Positions 33,648-44,336 of a stretch of DNA of 64,000 bases are shown here, piece after piece. The notes beneath the pieces were generated by a model. It did no database searches. It was not told the DNA's origin and was given only the letters and a program-made list of their open reading frames with translations. Source of the DNA: Mucidula mucida. Lineage: Eukaryota; Basidiomycota; Agaricomycetes; Agaricales; Physalacriaceae. A program made the position numbers and the translations under genes. Position 1 is the stretch's first letter; each line of letters opens with the position of its first letter. The stretch spans positions 18,062-82,061 of the forward strand of contig JADNYV010000163.1 of the NCBI GenBank assembly GCA_015501055.1, read 5' to 3'.

Positions 33648-34559
33648 AGACACATACATTTTTACAGGCGTGTCAATGGACCAAGGGCCCCGGGGACCTG
33701 CTACCCATTATCGCCCAGGTTGCGCCGTGAATATGTGCGCTGCTTGACACCATAGCTCTATCACTCTGGTTTCGCCTGTCGTATACAGTTCGAAACACGC
33801 TCTAGCGCGTCCATGATCTATGGAATTGTGATATCAGTTCTTGGTTTTCAGATACAACTTGTGCGAGGAGTCAGGATGGTAGGCAGGTCATAGCGCACTC
33901 GTATAAATCTCTTTGTTTCGTAGCATCATTCATTTGAATCAGCGAGCAGGACTTACGTGTATTGATTCTTACTGATTCGAGTCTAGTCAAATGCCTGAAA
34001 ATTTGTGTTAGCATCACGCCTGAGATCAAACAGACCGAGAGTCAGAATAGGGTAATCGTGTGAGTCCACGAGACAACTGTCTTCGTATGAACATGTATTT
34101 AAGGACGCCACGGTCCAATGAGATGCATCGATCTGCTGACATACCTGTTAATATCTGCCGAAATGGCATGGAATCACGCACTGCGGAGGGATCTGGCTCG
34201 CTTGAAGCTTGTAGAAAGTCTATAGCCCGTACGCGTTGGCCATCTAGACGGCTGTGACGAGGGTAGCTTGGGCAGAGGCATGCTAGATACACTATGAGCT
34301 ATCGTCGCCATCTACATTGACTGGCACATACACAGTCTGTCTCGCAGAGTCGTCCGCATTCCAAGGGACCACCGTCATCGACAGAATTCAGTGGCTTTCT
34401 TTCGTCGCCTTTCGACTCGGGTTGGCGATCGTCGTTACGGCTTTGATTCAGACTACGGGGTGCTCTTCGTCGTGAGGGCATCTACAGCCTGATGGATGGC
34501 GCGGAAGCGAAAGGCGGAATCGCAGATGCGGGGATGGAAGAGAATGGCAAAACGACGGG

Positions 34560-35579
34560 CACGTGACGAGCGGAGCGCAAAATTTCAGAGCAGGAAAAAT
34601 ATCACTTTTCATCTTGCTCAAGACCACCATGGTTGGCCTTTTGTCCAATCCCGGGGTACCTCGTATGGTCGCTTGCTGTACGGCATATCTCTTCCTGGGC
34701 GCATACCGTTAATCCTTCTCTTACAACTAACGCCTCCGGCCTGGCATACCAGCGCTGCCTGCGTCTCCTCGTCGTCTTACCGCACGATGCATATCACGTT
34801 GCCATGAATGCATTGTTCGATTCAGTCCCTTTCACTCTCCGGTCTGACTGCGCAGGTTTGTAAATGTTCCCTTCGTATCTTTCACCCTCTTCTCCACCGT
34901 GATGATATATCTTTATATTTGCTACTTCAGAGGACACCGTCCGATGAGACAACCTTTCCACCAAGATCTCTGAACATTCGTATTCTGTTCCGTGAATGCT
35001 TTGCTCATCACTTCCTCAGATCCGACTCGTCATATTATCGTGCGTTCGAAGTGAGTACGTATTGCCATAACTTTTTCCTCCCAATGATGCCTCATATGAT
35101 ACTCATTTCTTTTATCCAAGAACAACGTTCAATGCGTACAACATTTCTTAACCAACTGGACGTTCCTTTTTCTCTGCCATCCGATTGCTTCTGAACTTCG
35201 TGCTGACTCCAACTTTAGATGACTCTTCACGCCGGGGTATTCTTGAGTTAGGCTGGACATTTTTTCGTGACTCAAATCACTCCGCATACGGCCTAGTTAG
35301 CCGGACGTATCGCTTAGGCGGTCGGGAGTGTACGAGGGGTTACAGGTAGCCAAGGTGACTCCTGATTTTCCCGTTTTTCAACTCGCCATCTCTGAGCTTC
35401 GTTTTATGAATAGTGGATTTCATGCTCATGGGTTATATAGGTTACGGCAATCGAACTATTCTTCTTCTTTGACCACATCATGTTATACCCCGGAAGAATG
35501 CTATATTTTGAAGCGTTGTCTCATGGTTCGATTGCGGCATATCATGAGCAAGGCGAGCTCTCTGTCCCGATCCCATAGG
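34560..35579 (+). CDS. Unrecognised spliced gene U, copy 1
   Basis: The open frame around 34590-34855 encodes LAFCPIPGYLVWSLAVRHIS and LPHDAYHVAMNALFDSVPF and ends SDCA at a GTTTGT donor. Exon 2 (about 34930-35050) reads ETTFPPRSLNIRILFRECFA to YRAFE, then GTGAGT. Exon 3 (from about 35219) reads SSRRGILELGWTFFRDSN. A last exon may end MLYFEALSHGSIAAYHEQG. A 3-base length difference from copy 2 in the last part is in frame, which supports coding. I cannot fix the start and do not recognise the family. A third diverged copy is at 24.7 kb. The segment 33648-34550 holds no other supported gene. Confidence 0.4.
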
Positions 35580-36255
35580 TGAACTTGAGGGCTTATCTCG
35601 CCTTGCCTTGTTCAGCCCTGCGTTGTTCCCCTTTCCGCGTGGCGCCCGCTCGATTGGCCAACGTCCAAACATCGAACTATCTTCATGCAAGTAAAACCTT
35701 CCTACGGCCAACATATCATTTACCGAGTGGTCGTCCTTAACGCTGGGTAATGTAAGTAGATTCCAATGCGTCTGAAAAAAAAGAGGACGCAAGTAGAAGG
35801 TAGCCTCTCGCCTTATGCATGGTCAAGTTCTGATTTTTCTATCAGTCGATGGGTTCTAAGTAACGTTTATAGTCGCGAATGCCTGACACTAAAACGCTCT
35901 AAGTAATGTGCGCGTGCCCGTCGGGCAAGAACAATCGTTAATTCGTGCCGCCGTTCTTTCCCACGCGAACCCAGCCTGCCTACCGCCTTCTCCTACTTCG
36001 TTTCCCCTCGTACCCTCGGGCCGGGGCCACCTGATCCACCGGCTCATACCAGTACCCCAAACCAATCGGCACACGGCTGTATTTGTGTGCATGCTGCTAT
36101 TTGGAGAGACGTTCGTTCGCGTCGGACGCGCTATCATCGTTCTTCAATGAAAATAGGAGTCCCTGTGACCGGATGCCTGCGTTGAATTCGGGTTGGTCCT
36201 TCATCCTGGTATTTACCCCACATGATCAGCGCCGGACGAGTACAAAACCTGCAAA
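35580..36255. other. Spacer upstream of the P450 5' fragment
   Basis: Reverse complement of about 51140-51830 in copy 2. It would contain the P450 promoter. No gene supported. Confidence 0.45.
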
Positions 36256-37926
36256 TTGAGACTGTTCACTGTAAGCAACCTGGCAACGAACATGAACGTC
36301 TTGAAGTCCGTCATGGTACTCGACCACCTGTCATTATCGACAATTCTAGCCTCTTCCGCCCTCGTCGTGGTGCTCTTGCATTTAATACCATACCTCGTCG
36401 ACCGCTACAAGCTACGTGCTTTTCCTGGGCCTCTTGGCGCAAAGTTCTCCGACGCCTGGTTAGGCGTAGTGTCTTACCATGGGCATCGCTCGGAAGTGGT
36501 TCATCAACTACATCTGAAGCATGGTATGTCCGTTTCATTTTCTCTCCTATACGAAGACCAACTGCTTTCAGGTCCCTTCGTCCGACTTGCGCCCAACCAT
36601 ATTTCCATTGCCTCACCAGACGCTCTGCCCGTCGTCTACGGTCACGGAAACGGTACCCTCAAATCAGGCTTCTACGACGCTTTCGTCTCCATTCAGCGTG
36701 GTCTCTTTAACACCCGCGACCGGCAGGACCATTCTCGCAAGCGCAAGATCGTGGCTCATATATTCGCGCAGAAAAGTGTTCTAGAATTTGAGCCGCGGAT
36801 TCGTGTGTTTATTGGCCAACTGGTAGGACAATGGGAAAGATTATGTGATCTAGCAGCTGGTGGTAAAGAGACCATGGGCACCGAAGGCGAAGGATGGGTC
36901 GCAAGGAATGATTGGGTGTGGTTGGATTGTTTACCTTGTAAGCATTTCCGACCTTTCTCTACTTCATGTCGGTCGCTGATAGTTGCTTCCAAAGGGGTGA
37001 ACTATCTCGCCTTTGACATTGTCGGGGACCTTGCGTTTGGAGCACCTTTTGGCATGCTTCGCGCAGGTAAAGATTCTGCCCCCGTTCCCCAGAGCAATGA
37101 AGAAGCGATGAAATGCTACGGCGGACTCGGTCGACGGTCCTGCTAGTGATGTCAGGGGAGATACCCTGCCTGTACAGATCTTGAACGGGGCCGGGGAGAG
37201 TACTCCGATGACCGATGGGCGTCTTTCCCTTCGTGGTGGCGTCCGATAATGGCAAAGACGCCGTGGTTCTCACAAGGTAAAGAGGATGTGAAGACATTGG
37301 CGGGAAGTGCTATCATGGCAGTCTCTAAGAGACTCGCAGCGCCGACAGATAGAAATGATTTGTTGAGCAAGCTGCAGGCGGGCAAGGACGAGCATGTAGG
37401 GTCTAAAGTTATCTCCCTCGATCGTGTTCGCTTATGTCTGCGTAAAGGACAACCCAATGGGACGAGAAGAACTCACAGCAGAAGCTCTAACGCTGCTGAT
37501 TGCCGGGTCAGATACTACATCCAAGTAAGCCCAATTGCTTGCTCATAGTTGCCAAAGCTCATCATCTCTTTGATAGCTCCACATGTGCTATCCTACACTA
37601 CCTCTCCAACAACCGCGCCGCACTATAAGCCGAACTCGACGAACACCTCTCACCAAACGACCCGCCACCTCCGACGAAGTCAAGGCGCTTCCTTACCTCC
37701 AAGCCTGCATCAACGAAGGCCTGCGATTACACTCTACTTCCGCTCTGGGTCTCCCCCGCGTCGTACCCGAAGGCGGCATGGCGGTGCTCGGCGCGTTCTT
37801 CCCTGCTGGGACGGTGGTCAGTGTACCCAGCTACACGATCCATCGGGATGAGGAAATCTGGGGCGCGGATGTCGAGGCGTTCAGGCCGGAGCGGTGGTTT
37901 GATGAGGAGAGGAAGGATAGGATGGC
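36256..37926 (+). pseudogene. Cytochrome P450 5' fragment, truncated by the inversion
   Basis: Near-identical to the first five-sixths of the P450 at 49150-51139. Starts MRLFTVSN at 36256 or MNVLKSVMVL at 36292, and carries LRAFPGPLGAKFSDAWLG, PFVRLAPNHIS and LFNTRDRQDHSRKRK. Between 37122 and 37230, twelve single G or C insertions break the frame (GGLGRRSC*). Downstream, [12 protein letters not shown] and FRPERW are still readable. At 37926 the P450 sequence ends at DRMA and runs into unrelated DNA, so the haem-cysteine region is absent. Not functional. Confidence 0.9.
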
Positions 37927-38250
37927 TTGGAGAGTATTATCGGAACGCTTGCTCGGCGAGCTCATCGAAGTCATTCTGGAGTACACCTAGATGTTCCGGC
38001 GGTTTCGATATGTGGTATGTTTGTGTATCGCAGGTATGAAGTGATGCTGATTTTTTCGCGTTTAGGGATCATCGACTGTTGTTGCTCTTCAACGGTGTGC
38101 ATAAGTGGCGGCACATGTCCTTGGAAACATTTTGGCGTGGTTCTGGACCAGTTTTACATAGGCTCAATCCGTTTGATCAAAGTCCACATCGCTAATACAA
38201 GTGCTAAAGGATGTTTGTTTGGTCGCCTTTGGCATCTTGTTCAGTGTTCT

Positions 38251-38260
38251 CTATATAAGG
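38251..38260 (+). promoter_or_regulatory. TATA box of F-box gene copy 1
   Basis: CTATATAAGG, 130-139 bases before the ATG at 38390. It is conserved at 54059-54068 in copy 2. Confidence 0.6.
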
Positions 38261-38389
38261 CATGACCATTGGTGCGTTTGTCCCAAAACTCACTGCTCAG
38301 GACCGTCACTGTAAGCCCGCTATTATATTGACCTTGTGTTGTCTCGTCTAAACGAAATTCACAGCCTCACATTTACACTCGAATACACT

Positions 38390-39757
38390 ATGTCTATCGC
38401 GAGCAACAATTCGTGCCACAGCGGACGCAGGGCGTCCGCTGTCTCCAAGATACCAATCTTTCTCTCTTTCATCAACAACTCGTCGCCGATTCAGAATTTG
38501 CCAAGAGAGCTCCTGGAGGAGATATTCCTCTACCACACGCCTCCAGATGGACGCGGAGCCTCGTATCTTCGAAACGATTGTTGGACGTTGATCAGTGTCT
38601 GCCGGTCTTGGCGCTACGTGGCTACGCACTGTCCTCGTCTGTGGCAGCAGATAACAGTGCCCGTGCAAACCTTAGCTGCCCGATGTTCAGACCCTGTCGC
38701 ATTTCTCTCTCTGATTATATCTCGTGCAAAGGCGCTGGATCTGTTCATCACATTCGATGCCAGTCCCGCCCAGTACGACGGCGTGAACAACCTCTGCGAA
38801 GTGGCTGTGGCGTTATTAAATGTCTTAACAGCACGCAGTACGCAATGGCGCACTATCAAACTCATCAAGCTCGATATGATGTGCCTACGTGCCCTTGACG
38901 GTGTTCGTGGCAAGCTTCCGCGGCTCATTGATCTTGACATTCATTATCGCCCCGATGCTCAGTGGGGGACGACGGGCTTCACAGTCGCCCCGCTTCTCGA
39001 GAGAATCTCTTTGGTTTTTGCAGAAGTGATTGTGCTGGGCGGGCTTGCTGGGCAAGCCCAGCTCACCGAATACAGTGTAGTCGGTGCCTACTACGATTCC
39101 TCCCTGGTCGACCTGCTGCGCCAATGCCGCGTCGTCAAGAGGGTAGCCATGTATTTCTTGCGGCCCTCAATCCCATTCGCACAGCGCGTTGCTTCCCAGA
39201 TCACAGCTCACACCTTGAACGGGTTCCCTTCGGATTTGACGCTCGTTCATCTTCCGCAGCTTCATATGCTCAGCCTCGGCGACGTTGCAGATGCGTCGCT
39301 CAGGACTGTCCTTCCCTCCCTCCTCGACCTAGTGAAGCACTCGCGGTGCCCGCTTGTTTCTTTGAAACTCATCAACTGCGACTTGGCGGGCTCGGTCGAA
39401 ATCCTCGATGTGGTGCCATACCTGCAGGACCTTACCATCGTGTTTGAGCAGTCCTTGCCCAAGAGCACGGCTTTCGTTTCCGGCGTGGACCAGGCGTTGA
39501 TGCATGATTTGTCAAAGGTGACATTGGTGCCGAATCTCCAGAAATTGCTCCTCCATTTCGCTATTCAAAGGAAGGGTTTGTTGTCAAAGTTTACGTTTTT
39601 CAAACACCAGGAGGTTACCCGGATGCTTCAACGCCGGAGTCAGCTGCAGGCGTCTGGTCGTTTTCTTTTTGAAGAGCGTTACATTGCGGAGGACGGGTGG
39701 GTTGGCGGTAGTATTAATATGCATACTCTACATGACAGGGCGGATGTTTTCTCATGA
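38390..39757 (+). CDS. F-box protein, duplication copy 1
   Basis: An intact single-exon ORF from MSIASNNSCHSG. I prefer this ATG over the upstream one at 38336 because the TATA box and F-box spacing fit better. The F-box covers about residues 30-75: NLPRELLEEIFLYHTPPDG, then WTLISVCRSWRYVATHCPRLW. The remainder is a leucine-rich tail of about 380 residues. It would recruit targets to an SCF ubiquitin ligase. It is very similar to 54198-55550. Differences cluster near the C-terminus (GVDQALMHDLSKV here, GVDQALLALMNGLAKV there). It belongs to a different subfamily from the 15-21 kb array. Confidence 0.85.
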   Translation: MSIASNNSCHSGRRASAVSKIPIFLSFINNSSPIQNLPRELLEEIFLYHTPPDGRGASYLRNDCWTLISVCRSWRYVATHCPRLWQQITVPVQTLAARCSDPVAFLSLIISRAKALDLFITFDASPAQYDGVNNLCEVAVALLNVLTARSTQWRTIKLIKLDMMCLRALDGVRGKLPRLIDLDIHYRPDAQWGTTGFTVAPLLERISLVFAEVIVLGGLAGQAQLTEYSVVGAYYDSSLVDLLRQCRVVKRVAMYFLRPSIPFAQRVASQITAHTLNGFPSDLTLVHLPQLHMLSLGDVADASLRTVLPSLLDLVKHSRCPLVSLKLINCDLAGSVEILDVVPYLQDLTIVFEQSLPKSTAFVSGVDQALMHDLSKVTLVPNLQKLLLHFAIQRKGLLSKFTFFKHQEVTRMLQRRSQLQASGRFLFEERYIAEDGWVGGSINMHTLHDRADVFS

Positions 39758-40029
39758 ATTTCTACTCGGACATCTCACGTATTAGTCTTCGTCATATGTA
39801 GAAACCCGTTGTTCATGCGGCGACTCAACTTCTGCTAGCGATGTTAGCAATATACCTACTGTGCAGACTAGATTGGCAAGGAGAGTACCAACATCTTGCC
39901 TTCGTGGTGTCCGAAATGGCAACGACGCCGAGGTTCTCACGGCGCAACATGTACAATGGATTGCTCAACAAGAAGGCAAAAAAGAAAGTACAACAAAAAG
40001 GCAGTCACTGCGTAGTATAGTAACCGTGA

Positions 40030-41143
40030 TCCTCAGGTCCTACATCATCATTGAGATGAACGACCTGGATAATGTTGAGTTGCCAAAAGAAAGGAAACCG
40101 AGAAAGGTAAACATACCCAATGGTGGAGTACACCAACGACAAAATCATTCGGAGTGATGTTTTCATGTGAGCGGACAACACCACAATCATATTGGCCACT
40201 CAAGAACAGGTCGTCCCACACGATTATGATCACCTGCCACTTAAACCCGTCAGTAACTACTCCACGAAGAGTCTGTTTACTGACCAATAGCGTAATATGG
40301 CACGATTGACAGTTGAAATGAGCACAACTCACCGACTAACGTTTGCTATCTCAAGGATAGCCCGAAAGAGGTTAATGGCCTCCATCCTGATGGCGAGCAT
40401 CCCACAGAAGTGGCGGAGGAAATCATTGTGCGGGAGGATGCGATACACATCTAAATATTCAGATCAGTATCAACAATCGCCCTGCAAATACTGCTTGCTG
40501 ACATACGCGCATAAGAGGACCCGCATAAGGAAACGACACGGATATCTAGCACTTCGTCGTGAGTTGTGTCCAGTCTTCGGATGACTAGTGTTTTGTCAGG
40601 GTGGCTTTCCGAGCAGGTGGCAATCAAGCGCAAGAGATAAAAGTCCACCCAAAGAGGTGTTGACTGGGGCTGAAAGAAGCATGAGTCGACAACACACACT
40701 ATTAGGTGGGACATACCGTATCCGAAAAACTCGTTCGCAGCATCTTTAGACAATTGTTAAAATTGTCGGAGGACATGGAGTTTGTGGCACCGAGAGCACG
40801 TGACGATTCAGCAATCTCTTCTTGAAGTTCAAATCTGAACTCTAGGTTGTTCCTACTCTGTAGGTCTTGACGGTAAAGTTCATGCTCCAGAGGATCTGAA
40901 AACTCTGGCTGAGGCTGACAGCTTCCCTATCAGTTACGGTAGATTAAGCGTCGAAGTGACACAGCTCAGTTCGGAGCGGCCGCTCCAACTTCCTGGACAG
41001 TCGGAGTACTGCCTGTCAATCTCGTCGTCGGCAACATCTTGCAGGCTTGTCATGCGGTTCTCCAAGTCTCGGAGGAGCCTCAAAGCGACCTGGTGTTCGG
41101 TCAACGGCGAGCTGCTGCGTTTCCTTTTGCCGTCTGCTGTCAT
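40030..41143 (-). pseudogene. Unrecognised gene V, copy 1 (splice donor and frame damaged)
   Basis: Starts MTADGKRKRSSSPLTE at 41143, then a helical segment LRLLRDLENRMTSLQDV. Compared with copy 2, one base is missing after EIDRQ and the donor GAG|GTGTGT has become GAGCTGTGT. Downstream exons remain readable: STPLWVDFYLLRLIATCSES, DKTLVIRRLDTTHDEVLD, then YRILPHNDFLRHFCGMLAI. Copy 2 lost these last exons. I do not recognise the family; it looks helical. Confidence 0.5.
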
Positions 41144-41340
41144 GGAGGTGGAAAGGAATGGAAAAGGGGGTGAGTCGTGTGTCGCGGGCAACCTCCACGG
41201 CCAGACATAAGGCTCATGTCTCCTCATCGTGATGCTCTACGAATACCTTACAATGTCTCGTTCACAACTTTCCAGGCTTCAGTGAACATCTTGCAGAATG
41301 AAGAATGTTCATGCCTGTATTGTCGTACAAACTCCTACTC

Positions 41341-41560
41341 TTAAGCTTCAACCTTGGCCAACTCTTGCGTTACCGTCTCCGAGTCGGGCAACAGGACCTT
41401 GCCTCTCGTTGATCTGTTACCGGCCACGCTCTTTGAGCATACAACCTTGTAGCCTGCTGTCATCTTGGCGTGCACTATGAACGCCTTAAATTGATGAGAA
41501 GTGATTTGTGATTTCTGCAGAGCTTGCATGAGTTTACGAGGTATGAGCAGCAAGACCCTG
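41341..41560 (-). pseudogene. C-terminal relic of the ART-like gene, copy 1
   Basis: The minus strand reads FIVHAKMTAGYKVVCSKSV and ends TVTQELAKVEA*. This matches FKTHAKMTAGYKVACSKIV and TKVEA* of the gene at 62865. Only the last exon is present. Confidence 0.75.
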
Positions 41561-41859
41561 CTGGCTGGGCCTTCAATCGCGTCGCAGTGCTTGCTTAATC
41601 CTCATGTGTTTGATTATCTTTTGGCACTGACAGAGTCCCTTTGGCCTATCTATCTACTGGGTATGTACCCCCGGCGTGTACTAACAGTTGAATTTTGAGC
41701 TATTTTGAAAAAAAAAAAAAAAGGTCCTTTGGACAAGGTTTTTGGGAAATGCTGTAATCATTGTAGTGCATTTAATGTGCCCAGACGTGAATTCGTGTTC
41801 ACTTCATCACATCATAAAACAGGACAAGTACTCGGAACATATCGACCAAGCACCTCGAG

Positions 41860-42681
41860 TAGGGATCCGCACCGTAACCGTATACGGTTACGGCCGTAAG
41901 AATTACGGTGACATACGGTACCTATGGGTGTACGGTACGGTGACTAGGGTGGCGGAAATAAGTCGGACCCCAGATATTTACCTGTAAATTACAAGCGGCC
42001 CACCGGAGGGCATGTAATTTACCTATTTACCAGGTAATTTACCTCACGTGGTTCGTGTCACATGACGCGTTTCGGTGGCGCAAATTATGCCCACAGTTGT
42101 GAATTTTTTTCACGGAAAATGATCTCAGGTCAGTGCTCTGAGCTCTCTGAAGCCTCTTCCAAACTTCAGACATTCAATTCTGCTTCCTCTGCCTCTTCCA
42201 ATATGTGGTAGCCTTGATTTGTGTCCGCAGACACGCCGAAATGCGCCGGTGACAGGTGCACGTGACAGGTAACTTACCACCCAAAATCTGACCTTCGGCC
42301 AGCCAATGCCATGTAAATTACGATGTAAAGTACTGTAAATTACATGTAAATAAGTGTTTTGGTAAAAAACCTCTACTTATTTCCGCCACCCTAACGGTGA
42401 CGGCTCACTGTGACGGTACCGGACAACCCGTATACGGACAGTGAGGACAACAGACCTGGGAAGGAGATGTCCCGGGTCAGTGTTGCATTTGACACAGACA
42501 GTCCCTCCGCCACCTCTGAGGAACACCTCCACCTCCCAACCTCGGTCGTCGTTGAGTTAGCGGGGTGCCGTACCGTACCCGTACTGTACGGGTACACCGC
42601 AAGGTGTCTTACGGGACGGTTACGGGAGCCATACCAGCCGTCACCGTAAACCGTATTATACGGTTACGGTGCGGATCCCTA
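41860..42681. mobile_element. hAT-like MITE (outer), 822 bases including a nested element
   Basis: Terminal inverted repeats start TAGGGATCCGCACCGTAAC. The element is flanked by the perfect 8-base target duplication ACCTCGAG (41852-41859 and 42682-42689). Duplication copy 2 has the empty site with one ACCTCGAG near 57065. No transposase ORF. The 8-base duplication and TAGGG ends indicate the hAT superfamily. Confidence 0.92.
41945..42393. mobile_element. hAT-like MITE (inner), 449 bases
   Basis: Inserted in the outer MITE. Terminal repeats TAGGGTGGCGGAAATAAGT, with target duplication ACGGTGAC at 41937-41944 and 42394-42401. The interior has repeated (G)TAAATTAC motifs. No ORF. Confidence 0.92.
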
Positions 42682-42867
42682 ACCTCGAGTAGGCGTGCTC
42701 GCTAATCCACAACAGGACGACCAGCGTGTGACGACTAGAATTCAGAGACGGTGTATTGTATTGTACATATGGTGCATGAATGTAGATATATGGAGAACGT
42801 GAACTGTGAGATAGATAGCAAAACAAAGCGTCAAACATAGCTATGCAACAGCGATTACACTGTGGTA

Positions 42868-43800
42868 CTAGACATACCATTCCAGAGCTGCTCCTTCGTT
42901 GCGGAATAACGGTCTATATGTCCTATTGGCAAGTACGGGCTGTCGCCGAAGAAAGTCCAAGACATCCTTCGTGCAGTATACACTCTCCTGGACGTGGTCG
43001 GAGAAGCGATGCCCTGCCAGCGATGCAAAAATCTCCTTCTCAACACCTGGTATACCAAATGTTATGCACAGGTGGCGAATTTCGGACCTTGTGAACCCAA
43101 AAGCGGTTGCAAGGCGATAGTCTCCCGAGCGATCCTCGCCGAGGGAGGTCCAAATGTCGTACCCACAATGCTGCCGCAACTCAGTTGGAGTTGCTTCACC
43201 AACGATTATACCACGGTGAATGAATTTGCCACAGAAGTGACGCAAAGGCGATACGAAGTGCTCGCTCAGAATGTGGGTAATCTGGCTGTCGCCGTTTGAA
43301 GCGCGCTGCGCAGAGTCGTAGTTGTCGACCACGAGGAAGACGGGGAGCCCGGCGTCCAATAACCATTCCTAGAAATGAACCATGAACATAGAGACGCTGG
43401 GTGGCCAGGAAGTCAACCTACTAGTAATGCTCTGAAGAGATCGAAGCGACCCACGGAGTAAAAAATGGTGGGGTCGACACGTTTGGAACCATCCTGGACC
43501 AAGAGATACCCATACCGCCAAATGAAATCAGAGAGGGCGCAATCGATTTCGTCCAGGAGATCTTCCTTAAATTCTTGCGGAGACGATGTGGCAAGGTTTG
43601 ACAGGCTGAATGAGAGGATCAGATAGTCCTGGAAGTGGAAGTCGTGCAGGCCAAATTCCCGATTGAAAACATAGTCAACCGACGATTGTTTGAAAACGTG
43701 CTGAGCCTGAGCGCTGAGCAGCAGGCTTGTCGTCGCATGTATACCGGCAAAAACGATGATTTCCCGAACCAGTAGGGAAACTCGGGATGTATTTACCCTA
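42868..43800 (-). pseudogene. AAA-ATPase-like gene, truncated copy 1
   Basis: Matches the 3' part of the gene at 57231-58765: VFLVVDNYD (Walker B-like), HILSEHFVSPLRHFCG and FGFTRSEIRHLC. Similarity decays at 43700-43790, just before the P-loop, in front of the inverted-repeat element nest. A 2-base difference near 42920 gives a different C-terminus (YRPLFRNEGAALEWYV here). Confidence 0.8.
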
Positions 43801-44336
43801 AGACTTCATCGTTAATGACACATAAACGGAACTTGCTTGCGGCTTTACAGTGACTGTGGTCACGTCAATGTCCGACCGCGGGCGCCTCTGCCTATGAGAG
43901 GCAAATCCGATTTTTTCAAAGAAAAACAAGGACCATCAGAGGCAGATCAGAGGCATCCACCAGAGGCAACACAGAGGCAATTCAGAGGCAATCCAAAGCA
44001 GTGCCAAGACCATGATATCGGTCGATCGGCTCGAGCTCCCGCGAGGCGATTCGTGCGACAGATGCCTTCTATGCTCCTCGAGATCGTCACGCTGCTCGAC
44101 GAGACGATATTGGACGCTATATTTCCCCAGATCATCGTGAATACTTACAAATATTGAGCTACCTCCGGCCCAAGGAGACTTAGAATTGCGATTACTAACA
44201 GACGTGTACGCGCGCACTCAAACGACTTCAAAGCAGCGTGACCGTAGTATTCGCCACGTTGAACCAAAATAGTCTCGATTTCCAGACTCTATGAGGAGTA
44301 TGAAGATAATCGTTCCTACTTACTATAGAGTCTGGA

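Larger units (their letters stand above)
33648..37926. other. 4.3 kb inverted segment within duplication copy 1
   Basis: The segment is the reverse complement of about 49474-53727 in copy 2, while both flanks are collinear with copy 2. The left junction shares CTC with both parents. The right junction GGATGGC|TTGGAGAG lost TATCC relative to copy 2. The P450 is intact only in copy 2, so copy 2 keeps the older order. Confidence 0.9.
29735..43790. repeat. Segmental duplication, copy 1 (damaged)
   Basis: Same gene order as 45452-58130: Crinkler-like, P450, gene U, F-box, gene V, ART-like relic, AAA-ATPase. By eye, identity is very high over the P450-to-ATPase part and lower (about 7% difference) over much of the Crinkler gene. 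Copy 1 has the inversion, the MITE insertions and the truncated ATPase. Copy 2 lacks about 590 bases present here at 39965-40558. Confidence 0.9.

Noticed and set aside
36311..36616. 101-codon ORF antisense to the P450, present in both copies (also 50779-51084)
   Set aside because: Conserved only because the P450 sequence itself is duplicated.
38336..38389. Upstream in-frame start for the F-box gene
   Set aside because: The ORF opens further upstream, but the ATG at 38390 gives the better distance to the TATA box and is conserved in copy 2.
41860..42681. The repeated CGGTTACGG/CCGTAACC tracts considered as a telomere-like or satellite array
   Set aside because: They are short palindromic parts of the outer MITE bounded by an 8-base target duplication, not a tandem array.
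42994..43299. Plus-strand ORF of 101 codons in both ATPase copies (also 57372-57677)
   Set aside because: Antisense to the AAA-ATPase exon; openness follows from the coding strand.
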